DNA from: Kalmusia sp. IMI 367209
Taxonomy: Eukaryota; Ascomycota; Dothideomycetes; Pleosporales; Didymosphaeriaceae
Assembly (NCBI GenBank): GCA_027946365.1
Contig: JAPEUQ010000005.1
Coordinates: forward strand, 124,001-188,000
DNA: 64,000 bases
Direction: 5' to 3'
The notes beneath the pieces are model-generated. The model ran no database searches. It was not told where the DNA came from and was given only the letters and a program-made list of their open reading frames with translations. Shown one piece after another: positions 1 to 9,924 of the stretch (position 1 is the stretch's first letter; every line of letters starts with the position of its first letter). Both the position numbers and the translations under genes were made by a program.

Positions 1-199
1 ATGGTAAACGTTCGTTCTTGATGGAATGGAAGTCGGTCAGGAGTTGTTGGTGGGTTGCTGGCTCGTATCTGAATGTTAGGACGGTGTTGAGGACGTAGTG
101 GGCGTTGATTGCGCTGATGCTAGCGATGTCAGATTCCAGAGCTGATCGGACAAGGAATAGTGGTTCGGTCTTGGTTTGGTCTTCGGGATTTTCGGCCAT
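1..199 (-). CDS. GNAT-family N-acetyltransferase, N-terminal part (runs off window)
   Basis: Reading from an ATG at 199 towards position 1 gives 66 open codons. After a short polar leader comes a segment with LVRSALESDIASISAINAHY followed by VLNTVLTF and YEP. This is the usual start of phosphinothricin/GNAT acetyltransferases: first beta strand, then a helix with an (A/I)xIYNxYV-like core, then the 'T(V/L)TFxYEP' strand. Such enzymes move an acetyl group from acetyl-CoA to a small amine. The acetyl-CoA site and the rest of the fold lie outside the window, so substrate and completeness cannot be judged. Confidence 0.7.
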   Translation of the reverse strand, partial: MAENPEDQTKTEPLFLVRSALESDIASISAINAHYVLNTVLTFRYEPATHQQLLTDFHSIKNERLP

Positions 200-417
200 C
201 TTAGCTAGAGCACTGGGATTGCGATATGGTCGTGACGATAGTGGTGACTCAATGTTTCTTGTTCGGAGAAAGCGCTGACTCAGCTATCATACAACGTTGC
301 CCCACTGTAACTTTCGCCATCGCCGTCCTCAACCTCGAACCGTATATAGCATCTTGAACTTTGCATACAAAATCTTGCGTTTCTACTGCTGCTATAATTT
401 CATTCTCCGACAGATCC

Positions 418-1167
418 ATGCCTGGACATATAGATGCCGCACAGGCAAGACTCACCGCCGCAATCATCCAACTACAAACCAGCATCAACGCCTATAGCGA
501 GCGCCACAACCTCCCGCCACACCACAACTCATCTTCGGCGCAAACACCAACAGAAGGTTCTACAAAACTTACCACCAACGGAACACCAAAGTCAGCCACG
601 GACTCGCTCGCCACACCCATCAGTCCCCACCTCTCCGCTCTCCAAACCCAACTCGCCTCCTTCGAGCACCAGCTTAAGCAACGCAACCAATGGCGTATAC
701 CCCCCGGTTTCCAACCTGATCCCTTCCTGGATATCGATCTATCCGATTTGGACGACGCAATCACCCATCTCCAAGCTGCAATCGAGGCTCCTCGCTTCCC
801 TCAAACAACTAACACCCCACACGCTATTTTTTCAGGTCAAAGTTGGAAATGGGACTTCCAGTGGTCTTCGTGGTACTACATAGACCCACATTCAGAGAAC
901 CACGTCTACCTAACTGAGTGGGAATTGCATGATGATGCGAACGAATGGGTTATGGTGCTGCAGGGGCATGTCAGTGTGGAGGAAGGAGTGGCGATGCTAG
1001 GGTGCTGGGAGGACTGGGAGTGGGATGAAGGGTGGGGGGAGTGGTATTTGGGTATGGGAGAGAACGCTGGGAGGAAGAGGAGGATGTATGCAAGTCAGTG
1101 GAGGAAGACTTCAGAAGGGGATTGGGTATATGCTGAAGAAAGTAGGCTGGATCGCGGCGAAGAGTGA
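418..1167 (+). CDS. hypothetical protein, Trp-rich C-terminal half
   Basis: An uninterrupted frame of 249 codons begins at the ATG at 418 (MPGHIDAAQARL). The frame is open further upstream but has no earlier ATG. The N-terminal 100 residues look helical, with Gln, Ser and Thr rich stretches. The C-terminal half is strikingly rich in Trp, Asp and Glu (for example EDWEWDEGWGEWY), like fungal proteins whose Trp-rich repeats are conserved but unnamed. No family recognised. The +2 frame also stays open from about 1025 to 1255 and ends in a plausible basic tail, so the true 3' end could lie downstream through an intron or a single-base error. It is divergent from the GNAT gene with about 220 bp between them. 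Confidence 0.5.
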   Translation: MPGHIDAAQARLTAAIIQLQTSINAYSERHNLPPHHNSSSAQTPTEGSTKLTTNGTPKSATDSLATPISPHLSALQTQLASFEHQLKQRNQWRIPPGFQPDPFLDIDLSDLDDAITHLQAAIEAPRFPQTTNTPHAIFSGQSWKWDFQWSSWYYIDPHSENHVYLTEWELHDDANEWVMVLQGHVSVEEGVAMLGCWEDWEWDEGWGEWYLGMGENAGRKRRMYASQWRKTSEGDWVYAEESRLDRGEE

Positions 1168-1722
1168 GGGCATGCGGACTTACGGCCCGCCTCGAGATAC
1201 GCGTGGCTTGCTGTGTCGGGAGATTAAGAAGCGGGTTATAGATTACACGGAGTAGCATCCCGGATTGTTTGGCGCAGGGAGGCGCGTTGGCCTTATCGGT
1301 CGCTGCATACATGCGCCCGAAGCAGGTCATTCGAGTTCTCGAGGGCTCTAGAGCATAGACGCATCGTGTAGAGCACGTATGCAACCTGAGGCGTACTCGA
1401 ATACAGACATACATAGTCTACGCTCCATGGGAGCACATCCGACAAGCACCTCAAACAGCAAGACATCGCCCAAACGCCTCACCCAGAAATCATAAGCCGT
1501 CAACCAAACGACACATGCACACAAAACCTCAAGGCACACCGCACTAAGTATGAACAGCTTAAATTTGTACAAGAAACTCCGGATGTCACGAAACGGGTAT
1601 ACACATCCAGAGACCTCTCACTACCATTACCAAGCTCAAAACAAATCCACCTTCAAATCAACCACAGAATCAACCACAAGTCCACCTACAACCACCATCT
1701 CACCAACTCGTCACAAACGTGC
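1168..1722. other. intergenic, no gene seen
   Basis: Tail-to-tail spacer between the hypothetical gene and the small secreted protein. No RNA gene, repeat or convincing coding frame is visible on either strand. Confidence 0.6.
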
Positions 1723-2199
1723 TTACAAGAACATAGCAGCGAAAGCACCAACACCGGCAACGAATCCACCGACCTGGACGTTGCTAGCCGCACCAGTGAA
1801 GTAGGACGGAGGTGCAGAGTAAGAGGCGCTGGCCGAGGGAACGGGAGCACCAGTGCCGACGGGAGCAGTACCAGCTGGGACGGAGGGTACAACAGCAGGG
1901 TACGAGGGAACGGCGGGAGCAGTGCCCGAGGGAGCAGGGGCAGAGGGGTAGGAGCCTCGCCGGTGGGGTAGGGAGGCAGAGTTGGGGCAGCCGAGGGGAC
2001 CGAGGGCGCGCTGGGGGTGTGCACGCCGTAGGGAAGGGTCACGGTCTCGGTGACGGTGCTGACGATGGAGCAGGTCTCAGCTCCGGTGTCTGTTTGTAAT
2101 TAGGATCTGACTAGATGTTTGTAGGTAAAGACAAAACATACCGTAGCTCTGGGCAGCGACGGCAGCGACGAAAGAGGCGGCGATGGCGAAGAACTTCAT
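1723..2199 (-). CDS. small Pro/Ala/Ser-rich secreted protein, GPI-anchor type; one-base frameshift
   Basis: Exon 1 (2199-2142) encodes a clean signal peptide, MKFFAIAASFVAAVAAQ. A 52-nt GT-AG intron (2090-2141) follows. Exon 2 starts with a Cys, Ser and Thr stretch (ETCSIVSTVTETVTLPY) and becomes Pro/Ala/Ser rich. The reading frame then jumps by one base near 1945-1948. Past that point the other frame ends in SNVQVGGFVAGVGAFAAMFL and a stop at 1723, a typical GPI-attachment tail: small residues, then a hydrophobic end. Adding one G/C at the run of four G restores about 141 residues with a coherent N- and C-terminus. This is known as a common layout of small fungal cell-wall proteins; the function is unknown. 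The shift may be a sequencing error or a real lesion. Confidence 0.75.
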
Positions 2200-3533
2200 T
2201 TTGATTGATTGAGTTGTTTGTCCTTAAAGGATGGGAAGATTAAGAGGCGTTGGTAAAAGTTAAAAGAGAGATAAAAGAGTGTGTGGTTTGTCTTTGGTTA
2301 AAGAGTGGCTACAGTAAACACTGTGGTATTATCGTAAGATGACTTTGATCGTAGGATGAAGAAAAGAAAAGGACAACGAACGCTTGCGCGGTCACCTTAT
2401 ATCTAACACTCAGATGAGCACGCCGCACTGTCCAAACCCGCCAACCCGCCCAGTTCGTCCCATGCCATCCCACACACCACGCAAGCCCTCATTTGCAGCC
2501 CGGTCTCGACACCCACCAGCAAGCATCGTTCCCCACCGCCAAATCAAACCGTCCTCCCGATAACGAATCAAGCTCCTCTTGATAGCGGAAATCACCTCTC
2601 ATGAAGATCATCTTGGCCCATGTAGCGCCCGCTCTCCCCTCCCATTGGCGGCGCCAGCCTCGCCGAAGGGGCGCACGAGGTAATACCAGCGGCTATGAAT
2701 GTTGTGCATCCGTTATGCACACAGCCTCGCCCACAATTCACCCCTAGCGGGCCCAGGCACCCTTGCTAGCCTCAGATACCCCAGCGAGATTACACGGCAG
2801 ACCCACCGCCGCGCGCATCTCCCCTTATAATTCCCCTTGCGCTAAGCAGCTTCGCGACTACGGCGGGCGTTGCAGGCCCCACTGTCAATGTTGTTTCGAA
2901 ACCGACTCAATGGGAGAGATAATTGCGGGCCTTGCAGACGCACTCCTTCGCACAAATGAATTATCGCGGGAGAAGTGTCGGCGCGGGAAGAGCGATAATG
3001 AGCGCGATAATGCCGCCATGGGGAGCGGGCGCGAGATTGCGAATTTGAGCTGATAACTGTGCCGTACGATTCAGGCAAATGCGCCGCTTCACGCGTCCTG
3101 GGAGGGAGGTGGCAAATGTTGGACTCGCTCCTGACTCTGCTGTGCATTGCTGAATAGATGCTAGTTTTCTTGCACGCGCGTTGCAGCGCCTCGATGTGGG
3201 TTTTGGATGACGACGTGCGAGGGTTGAGGCTCGTATGGTCGCGGAAGTTTGTTCAAGATGATCGCTATCCACCCGTACGGTAGAGGCGCGCGACTGAAAC
3301 AACGGCTCCGTATTCGCTAATCTAACCCACTCAACGTGTGAGCACGTTGAAACATGAGGCTCACCTCAACTCCAGGCAAATGTCCACGAGACAGACATGT
3401 TGGAGTATCAAAAGTTCAGTATGTTGCAATTACTAGTATCCTCTTCGCCAAACAGATGCACTGAAGCCCCTCGAGCAAACGCCTCCCAACACCAAGCTAA
3501 AATACATTCGAACCCGCTCACCCAACTCTTTCA
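2200..3533. other. intergenic, no gene seen
   Basis: About 1.3 kb upstream of the small secreted protein and downstream of SEC6. Short frames exist on both strands but none has fungal splice signals, a good start and a recognisable protein. The stretch around 2620-3060 is relatively GC-rich. Nothing further can be supported. Confidence 0.5.
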
Positions 3534-5813
3534 CTACTTAACCTGGCTCATGATCGTCTCATACTGCTGTCCAGCATCAACACTCATCTCCGCGGCCTTC
3601 GCCTTAACCGCATTCAACATGCTCCTCTCGAAATCATCCCTAGCCCTAAGCACCGCCTCCACCCACCCAATATGCAGATCCGGATAACTAAACTTAAACT
3701 GCTCATACACGCCCGGCACCCTTGCCTTATCCTCACTCAGAAGACTAACAAAGAACTGGATGACGCGCCACTTCTCCTTGACTTCGGGCCCGCACTCATA
3801 GCGATTGAAAAACTCGAACGCAGTGACGCAGTCGTCCTTGATCTTTTCGGTGAAGGGATCCGCACGCTTGAATTTCGCGCCTTTGTTACGCACTGCCGAG
3901 AGGTAGTGTATGAGTAACTGATCGGCAAGCGACTGCACGAGAAGCTCGAAAATGGCGCGATGAACTGCGTTTTCGTAGTCAGACATGTAGTCTGCGAAGG
4001 TGATGACCATCTGCTCCATATCGCGCGAGCTGTACCAGTCTGCTGTAAACATGTTCTTGAGGGTATCGCGGAAGTCAACGTAGAAGATCATCTGACACCA
4101 TGCTTGGATGAATTCGGTTGCGACGTCAACGTAGCTGTCTTTGAGGTTGTTGATCTGCTCTGTCATAGTGGGGGCGTAGGCAGCAGAGACGAGTGGGGTG
4201 ATATCGCGCTCGAAGTTACCTAGGAAGGAGGTTTGTGCTTCGTCGGATTCGTCGATACAGATGATCTGGTCGTTTGCGATGGCTATTAGCCATTCTTGGA
4301 ACTCGCTGGAGCCTTCGGTTGAAGAGCCTGGAACGGCGTATTTTGCTTTTTCGGCTGCTACGAGCGTCTGCCACATGCGCTGGCGGGAACTCAGAGCTCG
4401 GAACATCGACTCAATGACACCCTCTGCAACGTCTTGTCTATCGCTGTTTCCAGCCACAGCTAGATTCTGCGCCAGCATTGACCACATGTCACCAAGCGTT
4501 TTGGTCTGAAGGTATCCGTCGACGTTCTGGCTGATGTCGCTTTGGTCACGCTCGGCGAATTGTTTCTTTTCTGTGTTGGCAATGTTGTTCATCCATTCTT
4601 CAACGCGATCAATGATGATCTGGCGGTAGTTCCGTACTAGTTCAGGTATGCGATTGTCGACCACGTGTGGTTGCAGGTCTTCTTCAGCAAAGCCTAGTTT
4701 CTGCATCTTGATATAGTATTTTTCGACCCAGTTGATAACAGCAAGTAGATATTGCGGTCCTAACCCTTCATCATCCGCGATTCCTAGCAGCCAGTCGTGC
4801 ATGTTCTTGTGATAAATGTTCGCATACGTCTTGAAGATCTTCCACTTCTTGGGCATCAAGTTTTGCATCCCCAGCTTCACCACATTGAGATAATTGAAGT
4901 ACCACTTAAACGCCTTTTCGACCTTCTCCGGATCGTCCATAAACTTCGTATTCGACTCCTCAAAATTCGCTTTGCACACAAACTCAATTGACTTAGTGAA
5001 CTTCTCTTTGTACCCACGTAGCTCGGTTGATCCTGCGGCGATCGATTTGAAGCGCGTGGCTAATTCCTTGTATTCTCGCTGAGCATCTTGCAGGGCTTTG
5101 GCCTTCTTGTCCGATTTTTCCTCCTCTTCGATGATCAGCGCCAGTCTGACCACCATGCCTTCATTTCCAGCTTGAACCAGCTCGATGAGATTTATGCAAG
5201 CTTCGCCAATGTGGTTATCGAACCACTCGATAACGTCGTCCAGCCGCGAAAAGAGATCCTGCACAGTCACGCCCGAATCCAGTGTGAGGTTATCAATGAG
5301 CTCGGTCGAAGAGTCCTCGGAACTTTTAATCTGTCGGATGGCATCGTCCCTGACCTCCCGCAATTGTGTGAGGCCGTAGTGTACCTCCAGTAGGTTTGGC
5401 TGGTTGGCGGGGTCTTCGTCGTCCTGGCCTAGCAAATATTCCAGATTCTCCAGTCGCTGCTGGAATGTATCGATATCGCGCTTCATCTTTTCGACCTGCT
5501 CAAAGTTCTTATGCGTCTGGGCAACGAGATTGATGTGTGGGAAGTCCTGGATCATATTGTGCGACTCGGCACACAGCTTGTCTATCTTCATCATCTCCTC
5601 CTTGATCAGATTCACAGCACGCTGGCCATCCGTGATGCTGGTCATGCCCGCCTGCGTCACCTCGAGCTGCTCGCGCAGCCCCACGCGCAGCTGGCCATCG
5701 ACGGCGGCCTTCTTGCGCGTGAATTCGGCCTTGAGGGCGGGGATCTTGTCGAGGTCCTCGGGGTGCCGGAGCAGCTCGGCGAGCTTGACCGCGGCGGACT
5801 CGACATCGCTCAT
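3534..5813 (-). CDS. SEC6: exocyst complex component Sec6
   Basis: One exon encodes 759 residues, the usual length of fungal Sec6. I chose the ATG at 5813 (MSDVESAAVKLAELLRHPED) because the family starts there; the frame is open upstream but reads as low-complexity basic sequence. The N-terminal 250 residues are coiled-coil helices (LKAEFTRKKAAVDGQL, MMKIDKLCAESHNMI), followed by the long helical-bundle part with segments such as FKWYFNYLNVVKLGMQNLMPKKWK and DWLLGIADDEGLGPQYLLAV. Sec6 is a core subunit of the exocyst, which tethers Golgi-derived vesicles to the plasma membrane at sites of polarised growth; in fungi it acts at hyphal tips. Its start lies 200 bp from the divergent DPH3 start, so the two probably share a promoter region. 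Confidence 0.97.
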   Translation of the reverse strand: MSDVESAAVKLAELLRHPEDLDKIPALKAEFTRKKAAVDGQLRVGLREQLEVTQAGMTSITDGQRAVNLIKEEMMKIDKLCAESHNMIQDFPHINLVAQTHKNFEQVEKMKRDIDTFQQRLENLEYLLGQDDEDPANQPNLLEVHYGLTQLREVRDDAIRQIKSSEDSSTELIDNLTLDSGVTVQDLFSRLDDVIEWFDNHIGEACINLIELVQAGNEGMVVRLALIIEEEEKSDKKAKALQDAQREYKELATRFKSIAAGSTELRGYKEKFTKSIEFVCKANFEESNTKFMDDPEKVEKAFKWYFNYLNVVKLGMQNLMPKKWKIFKTYANIYHKNMHDWLLGIADDEGLGPQYLLAVINWVEKYYIKMQKLGFAEEDLQPHVVDNRIPELVRNYRQIIIDRVEEWMNNIANTEKKQFAERDQSDISQNVDGYLQTKTLGDMWSMLAQNLAVAGNSDRQDVAEGVIESMFRALSSRQRMWQTLVAAEKAKYAVPGSSTEGSSEFQEWLIAIANDQIICIDESDEAQTSFLGNFERDITPLVSAAYAPTMTEQINNLKDSYVDVATEFIQAWCQMIFYVDFRDTLKNMFTADWYSSRDMEQMVITFADYMSDYENAVHRAIFELLVQSLADQLLIHYLSAVRNKGAKFKRADPFTEKIKDDCVTAFEFFNRYECGPEVKEKWRVIQFFVSLLSEDKARVPGVYEQFKFSYPDLHIGWVEAVLRARDDFERSMLNAVKAKAAEMSVDAGQQYETIMSQVK

Positions 5814-6012
5814 GGTTCTGCTGCGGGGTCGAATTGAGGAAGCGTGCCCATAATCGGGCGGTGTTGTGGGGTCTGTCGAGAGGTGAGGTCGCCTGTTACA
5901 GCTGCGGCGGCAGGGTCTTGGCAAGCGCGGAGGTGCCGCTACTTTTTCCCCGCAGCGCCACCTAAAAAGACTCACTCACATTTACTTCACACAACACTTA
6001 GACACGGACAAC
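5814..6012. promoter_or_regulatory. shared SEC6 / DPH3 divergent promoter region
   Basis: Only 199 bp separate the two divergent start codons, so both promoters must sit here or overlap the 5' ends. The DPH3-proximal part contains a pyrimidine-rich stretch, with CACAT and CTTCACACAACACTT before the ATG, as in fungal housekeeping promoters. No specific factor site is recognised. Confidence 0.45.
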
Positions 6013-6317
6013 ATGGCCGACGAAGAACTGAACCTTTACGACGAGATAGAGATCGAAGACTGCTTCTATGACGAGACGCTGCAGATCTACCACCACCCGT
6101 GTCCTTGTGGCGACCGATTCGAGATTTCGATAGCAGACATGCGAGACGGCGAGGACATTGCGCGCTGTCCCAGTTGCAGTCTGATGATCAGGATAATATT
6201 TGATCCCGTATGTCTGGTTGCTCTGGAAAGGAATATACATACGCTGACCCTTTATAGTCGGATCTCCCACCAGAACCAAAGGATGAGGCGTCGCAGGCCG
6301 CTGCTATCACTGCTTAG
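6013..6317 (+). CDS. DPH3: diphthamide biosynthesis protein 3 (CSL zinc finger)
   Basis: Exon 1 (6013-6207) and exon 2 (6258-6317) are joined over a 50-nt GT-AG intron and encode 84 residues, the normal size. The protein begins with an acidic segment ([14 protein letters not shown]), then the zinc site made by HPCPCGDRF and by CPSCSLMIR. The [11 protein letters not shown] stretch between them is characteristic of Dph3/Kti11. Dph3 is known as the electron carrier for the Dph1-Dph2 radical-SAM step of diphthamide synthesis on eEF2, and also works with Elongator in tRNA wobble-uridine modification. The tail is [14 protein letters not shown]. All four zinc cysteines are present. Confidence 0.97.
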
Positions 6318-6732
6318 GGGCTTGCGAGGAGGACGTACCGTCAAAATTCGACATCCATCCTTTTGTTTATATTATACCACGTAGCCCACGGTTGATGCGA
6401 TGACGAGGCGTTATTTGTTTGCATATATCGGCGGTGCATGAGAAGGCGTTCAGGGTTCGACGACAGCGAAGGTTGCTAGATGGAATACAGTATTAAATCA
6501 TTGGAATACTTGTTAGCGACAGGCTGGTTATGTGGGTGCTTTTGGAAGTCATAGTAAATGTCCATCACTGGCGAACGTACGATAGAAATTGTACCATACA
6601 GCGCGCTATCTGATCCACGATACCAAACAGGCTTGTTCCAAGTATCCCAAAATGCTCCCTTATATGATATATCTATACATTTCTCCTCATATTCCGACCT
6701 TTTTTTCAATGAGTGGGACATGCGAACAACCC
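6318..6732. other. intergenic between converging DPH3 and frataxin genes
   Basis: Tail-to-tail spacer of about 415 bp that holds the two 3' UTRs. Short AT-rich tracts are present. No additional gene is supported. Confidence 0.6.
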
Positions 6733-7404
6733 TCAGCTCGGCGCACTATCATCCCTCCCCAACTCAATTCCCAACTCCTTCCGCACAAGATCGGTCAAAC
6801 TCGTCCCATCTCTCAGATAGATCCAATCTCCCGCACCCCCACCCTCCTTCTGATGCATCGCCTCGCCCAACACCACCCAGTCGAATCGCTTCGGTCCAGA
6901 GACGGGAGAGCTCAGCCAAATCTGCTTGTTCGGCGGTTGCTTGTTGAGCACGTATGTGTAGTCTTTGGACTGGATCTTGACTTGGAGGACGCCGGCCTGA
7001 CAAACAATTAGCTTCTGCATCTGATGTGCGCAACGATAGGAAATGTGTACCGAGTATTCTACGTCGATATCCGGCGTACTCTCCTGCTTCTCTTCTAGTC
7101 TGCTCAACAGCTCCTCCAAGTACTCATCAGCGCGCTCGTGGAACTCAGAGGTTGAGATGTCGGTCGGGACAGTAGGCGTCTCGGAGTCCTCGCTCTGCTT
7201 CGGTGGCGGGTTCTCAGACTCCGGCATGATGCCTCTTACGACCATTGACGAGTGGAAGCCTCTCAGTCCATCAACTAAACTGCCGTTCCTAGCAGATACA
7301 ACAGGAACTCTAGCGATGACGCCATTGGCGGGCATTTGGGTGCGAAGCGGGGTGCGGACTGCGCGGCGGAGTGCCAACTGTCCGGCTCTTGAAAGCGACT
7401 TCAT
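6733..7404 (-). CDS. YFH1: frataxin, mitochondrial iron-sulfur cluster assembly protein
   Basis: The ATG at 7404 opens a basic, Arg-rich mitochondrial targeting sequence ([19 protein letters not shown]). The mature domain has an acidic first helix ([18 protein letters not shown]) and then the frataxin core: [22 protein letters not shown] and SGPKRFDW, with a C-terminal helix ([13 protein letters not shown]). Frataxin binds iron and stimulates the Nfs1-Isd11-Isu cysteine desulfurase complex. A 54-nt intron (6997-7050, GTACAC to TCAG) lies between VEYS and AGVLQ. It is a multiple of three with no stop, so the gene also reads straight through. Spliced length is 205 residues, retained 223. Its start faces the AP-3 sigma gene 201 bp away. 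Confidence 0.95.
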   Translation of the reverse strand: MKSLSRAGQLALRRAVRTPLRTQMPANGVIARVPVVSARNGSLVDGLRGFHSSMVVRGIMPESENPPPKQSEDSETPTVPTDISTSEFHERADEYLEELLSRLEEKQESTPDIDVEYSVHISYRCAHQMQKLIVCQAGVLQVKIQSKDYTYVLNKQPPNKQIWLSSPVSGPKRFDWVVLGEAMHQKEGGGAGDWIYLRDGTSLTDLVRKELGIELGRDDSAPS

Positions 7405-7605
7405 GTTCTCGATGTACGGTGCAAATGCGAGGTTGTTTGTTTATTGGTTTTGGCGATATAGGATGGAGGTGGTTGGCGGAGCGCTGGGACGAGAGGAGAG
7501 CTCGTTTCCACTTTAGGGAAGCTCGGGCCGCTGGCTCCTCTGCCTCGCAGATTCCCCGCAGCTCCGCAGACGCAGCGTCGGCGTAAGTGACATCGCTAAT
7601 ACACC

Positions 7606-8247
7606 ATGATCAACGCTGTGCTGGTGTTCAATAACGCCGGTCAGCCGCGTCTGACGAAGTTCTACACACAACTTGTACGTTTCTATTCGTCTGCTCAGAT
7701 GTTGGCAGAGTCTGACTGTCCATAGGAAACAAGCGTGCAGCAACGCCTAATATCAGAGATATTTACTCTCGTCGCAAATCGGCCAAACTCAGCTTGCAAC
7801 TTCTTACCGTACGCGTATACAACCTTCTTCCCAGATGTTCATTTCTGACGTATTCACAGTCTCCCACCTCTTCTCGCCTCATCCTCCAAATCCTCCACCC
7901 CACCACCCCCACAACGACACCCCTCCTCGTCACCTACCGCCACTACGCAACACTCTACTTCATAATAATCTCCACCTCCACCGAGTCTCCGCTCGCCCTG
8001 CTCGACCTCATCCAAGTCTTCGTGCAAGCCCTCGACGGCCTCTTCGAAAACGTGTGCGAACTGGATCTAATTTTCAACTTCGAGACGTTGCATGCAACGC
8101 TCGCGGAGATGATTGTTGGAGGCGTCGTTGTAGAAACGCAATTAGATAGGGTGGTGGAGGGCGTGCGGAGTCGGGGACGGTCGCGAAGAGGCCTGTGAAC
8201 GAGGGAAAGGGATGAGCTTAGGTGGTTTCGGGGATTCGGGAGGGTGA
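7606..8247 (+). CDS. APS3: AP-3 adaptor complex sigma subunit (three single-base gaps)
   Basis: Exons 7606-7674, 7726-7808 and 7860-8247 are split by two 51-nt introns. The start MINAVLVFNNAGQPRLTKFY and the core TYRHYATLYFI, DLIQVFVQALDGLFENV and CELDLIFNFETLHA are classic AP-3 sigma (longin fold). The AP-3 coat carries cargo from Golgi/endosomes to the vacuole. The conserved protein can only be followed by changing frame three times, each by one missing base in a short G or C run: 7920-7923, 8173-8176 and 8209-8211. After the last, the frame ends as MSLGGFGDSGG and a stop at 8245-8247. With those bases the product would be 180 residues, the family norm. I read this as sequencing error; the literal sequence stops earlier, at 8196-8198. 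Confidence 0.92.
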
Positions 8248-8933
8248 GGGTGTTGGGTGGGCGGGAAGATGAGACCGCGGCGTGAAATGTCCGATTCCCT
8301 TCCACATCATGGGCTCTGTATGCGAAGAGTCCGAACCGAGAGTCTGCTGAGCGAGGCTCACGGCACGAGCATTGCAATGCTTTGTCACGGACATGCTCAC
8401 TTGGCTCGGAATATGTCCCGAAAGGCGGTGGAGGCATGCTGGATATAGAAATTCCAGCTGCTGATAAGAAGACATATGGAGGTCTGATATTCGGTCCAGC
8501 GTCGATTCGTAGATGTACATACACCATGGTGGTGTTATATAAGGCACGCTTTACGGTCGCTTTAGGGAAGCTATTCTCACTCTACGGCATCTATTTTCTC
8601 GTTCCATACATTTATCACCGCATGAGTAGAACCGCTGCTACCATATCAGTTTACTATCTTTCAGAATTTGTGCAAATCTACTACTTAGCACTACATTCAT
8701 TATTCCACCTTTGCTCAGATCATTGTTAATGCCATGTTTTCGGTCTATGCATCGTCACTGCAATTTCTAGCGCCGATGAGGAGTCTCCCCGTTCAGCCTT
8801 GTGCATTCACTGCAATCTTCAGTGCCGACGAGGAGACACCAACGCTTAGCCCCATGCTCAATATCTACAAGCCTCGTGACATGCAATCCAGTGTCGCGTC
8901 GTGCTGAGCCGTATACCAATTGCATTGATATGT
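8248..8933. other. intergenic, no gene seen
   Basis: Downstream of AP-3 sigma. Several short frames exist but none has a convincing start, splice sites or family match. Confidence 0.5.
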
Positions 8934-9917
8934 TCAAGTTACAACCTCTTGTATGCAGTGATACGGATATACCATGAGCGCTCTGACGAACCAGACAAAC
9001 GCGTGCTGAAGCAAAGCTAGCAAGACTAACTCGCCAAACAATTTGCACTGCAAGCCAAAGAGCACAACTACATTTAATTCGACTCGTGGACGCTGGCGCA
9101 GACGGCAATAAGGTACACCCCGACGCAATCTCACTCGTCGCAACACCAACCCCTCCATATCGCTCCATTGGCCCACACCCGCTTTCCCACACAATCGCGC
9201 GACAACCAAAACGCGGCTATCTAACCGTGACCTTACCCCATCAACAATTCCATGAAGACTGCAGTCACATGGAAACCTGCGTACCATTTCCTTCCACCCA
9301 TCCCCATTGGCCTCCAAAAATATCCCACATACACTGCGAGGTAAATCCACAACATCAACCACTCGGAACCGTCGCAGCAAAAGATCGCTCCAGAAGCAGG
9401 TCCCCTCACCGGCACCGAAACGTCCGCTTGGCCTGCACCTCGACGGCACCTTTGTCTTTCCCCTCGCTTGCAGCACAGCCCACCCGCATCCCGCAACCAG
9501 TCCGCCGATCTCGCCGATCAGGGTCTGACAGCGTCCGTGCGCGATATGGCATTCTTGTGGATTGCCCCTCACTAGCCACACTTCGACCATGGCAAATACG
9601 CGAATAGGCTCGTGCAACACAACAGGGATCTTTAATTCCAACGAGCCGATTGGACGGATGAGGTGTGCGTGTGGCGGTGCGCATGTCGGTTGTGTAGGCG
9701 AGGACGAGGAGGGTACGGTGGCGGAAAGCTGTGTTGATCGCGTGGAAGACAGTTGCGAGTTGCGTATGTTCTGGCCGGGGTAGGTAGACGCTGGAATAAA
9801 AAGAAGAAGTTGGCCACCCGGCTGCGTGTCAGTTGTCACGTACCGAGAAATGGCTTCGTAGTACTGCTTGCATTGAAGCTCAAGTCGTTTTATCGTTTTC
9901 ATTTTTGTCTTACACAT
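8934..9917 (-). CDS. uncertain open frame, 327 codons; could be a shadow
   Basis: A long minus-strand frame runs from 9917 to a stop at 8934. It is unusually rich in Cys, Trp, Val and Arg (for example VVLHEPIRVFAMVEVWLVRG), and no family is recognised. The alternating hydrophobic pattern is only faintly like a beta-sandwich. The plus strand is also open in the same place. There an ATG at 9255 gives MKTAVTWKPAYHFLPPIPIG and reaches a plausible GTAAAT splice donor at 9342. Since other genes here carry one-base errors, the true gene may be a spliced plus-strand gene of several pieces. I cannot decide; treat this as a marker of a coding-like stretch rather than a model. Confidence 0.22.
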   Translation of the reverse strand: MCKTKMKTIKRLELQCKQYYEAISRYVTTDTQPGGQLLLFIPASTYPGQNIRNSQLSSTRSTQLSATVPSSSSPTQPTCAPPHAHLIRPIGSLELKIPVVLHEPIRVFAMVEVWLVRGNPQECHIAHGRCQTLIGEIGGLVAGCGWAVLQARGKTKVPSRCRPSGRFGAGEGTCFWSDLLLRRFRVVDVVDLPRSVCGIFLEANGDGWKEMVRRFPCDCSLHGIVDGVRSRLDSRVLVVARLCGKAGVGQWSDMEGLVLRRVRLRRGVPYCRLRQRPRVELNVVVLFGLQCKLFGELVLLALLQHAFVWFVRALMVYPYHCIQEVVT

Positions 9918-9924
9918 TCGCTAC

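Noticed and set aside
5844..5975. Upstream extension of Sec6 by 54 residues
   Set aside because: The extension is low-complexity and basic, and the downstream ATG matches the family start and sits in front of a normal N-terminal helix.
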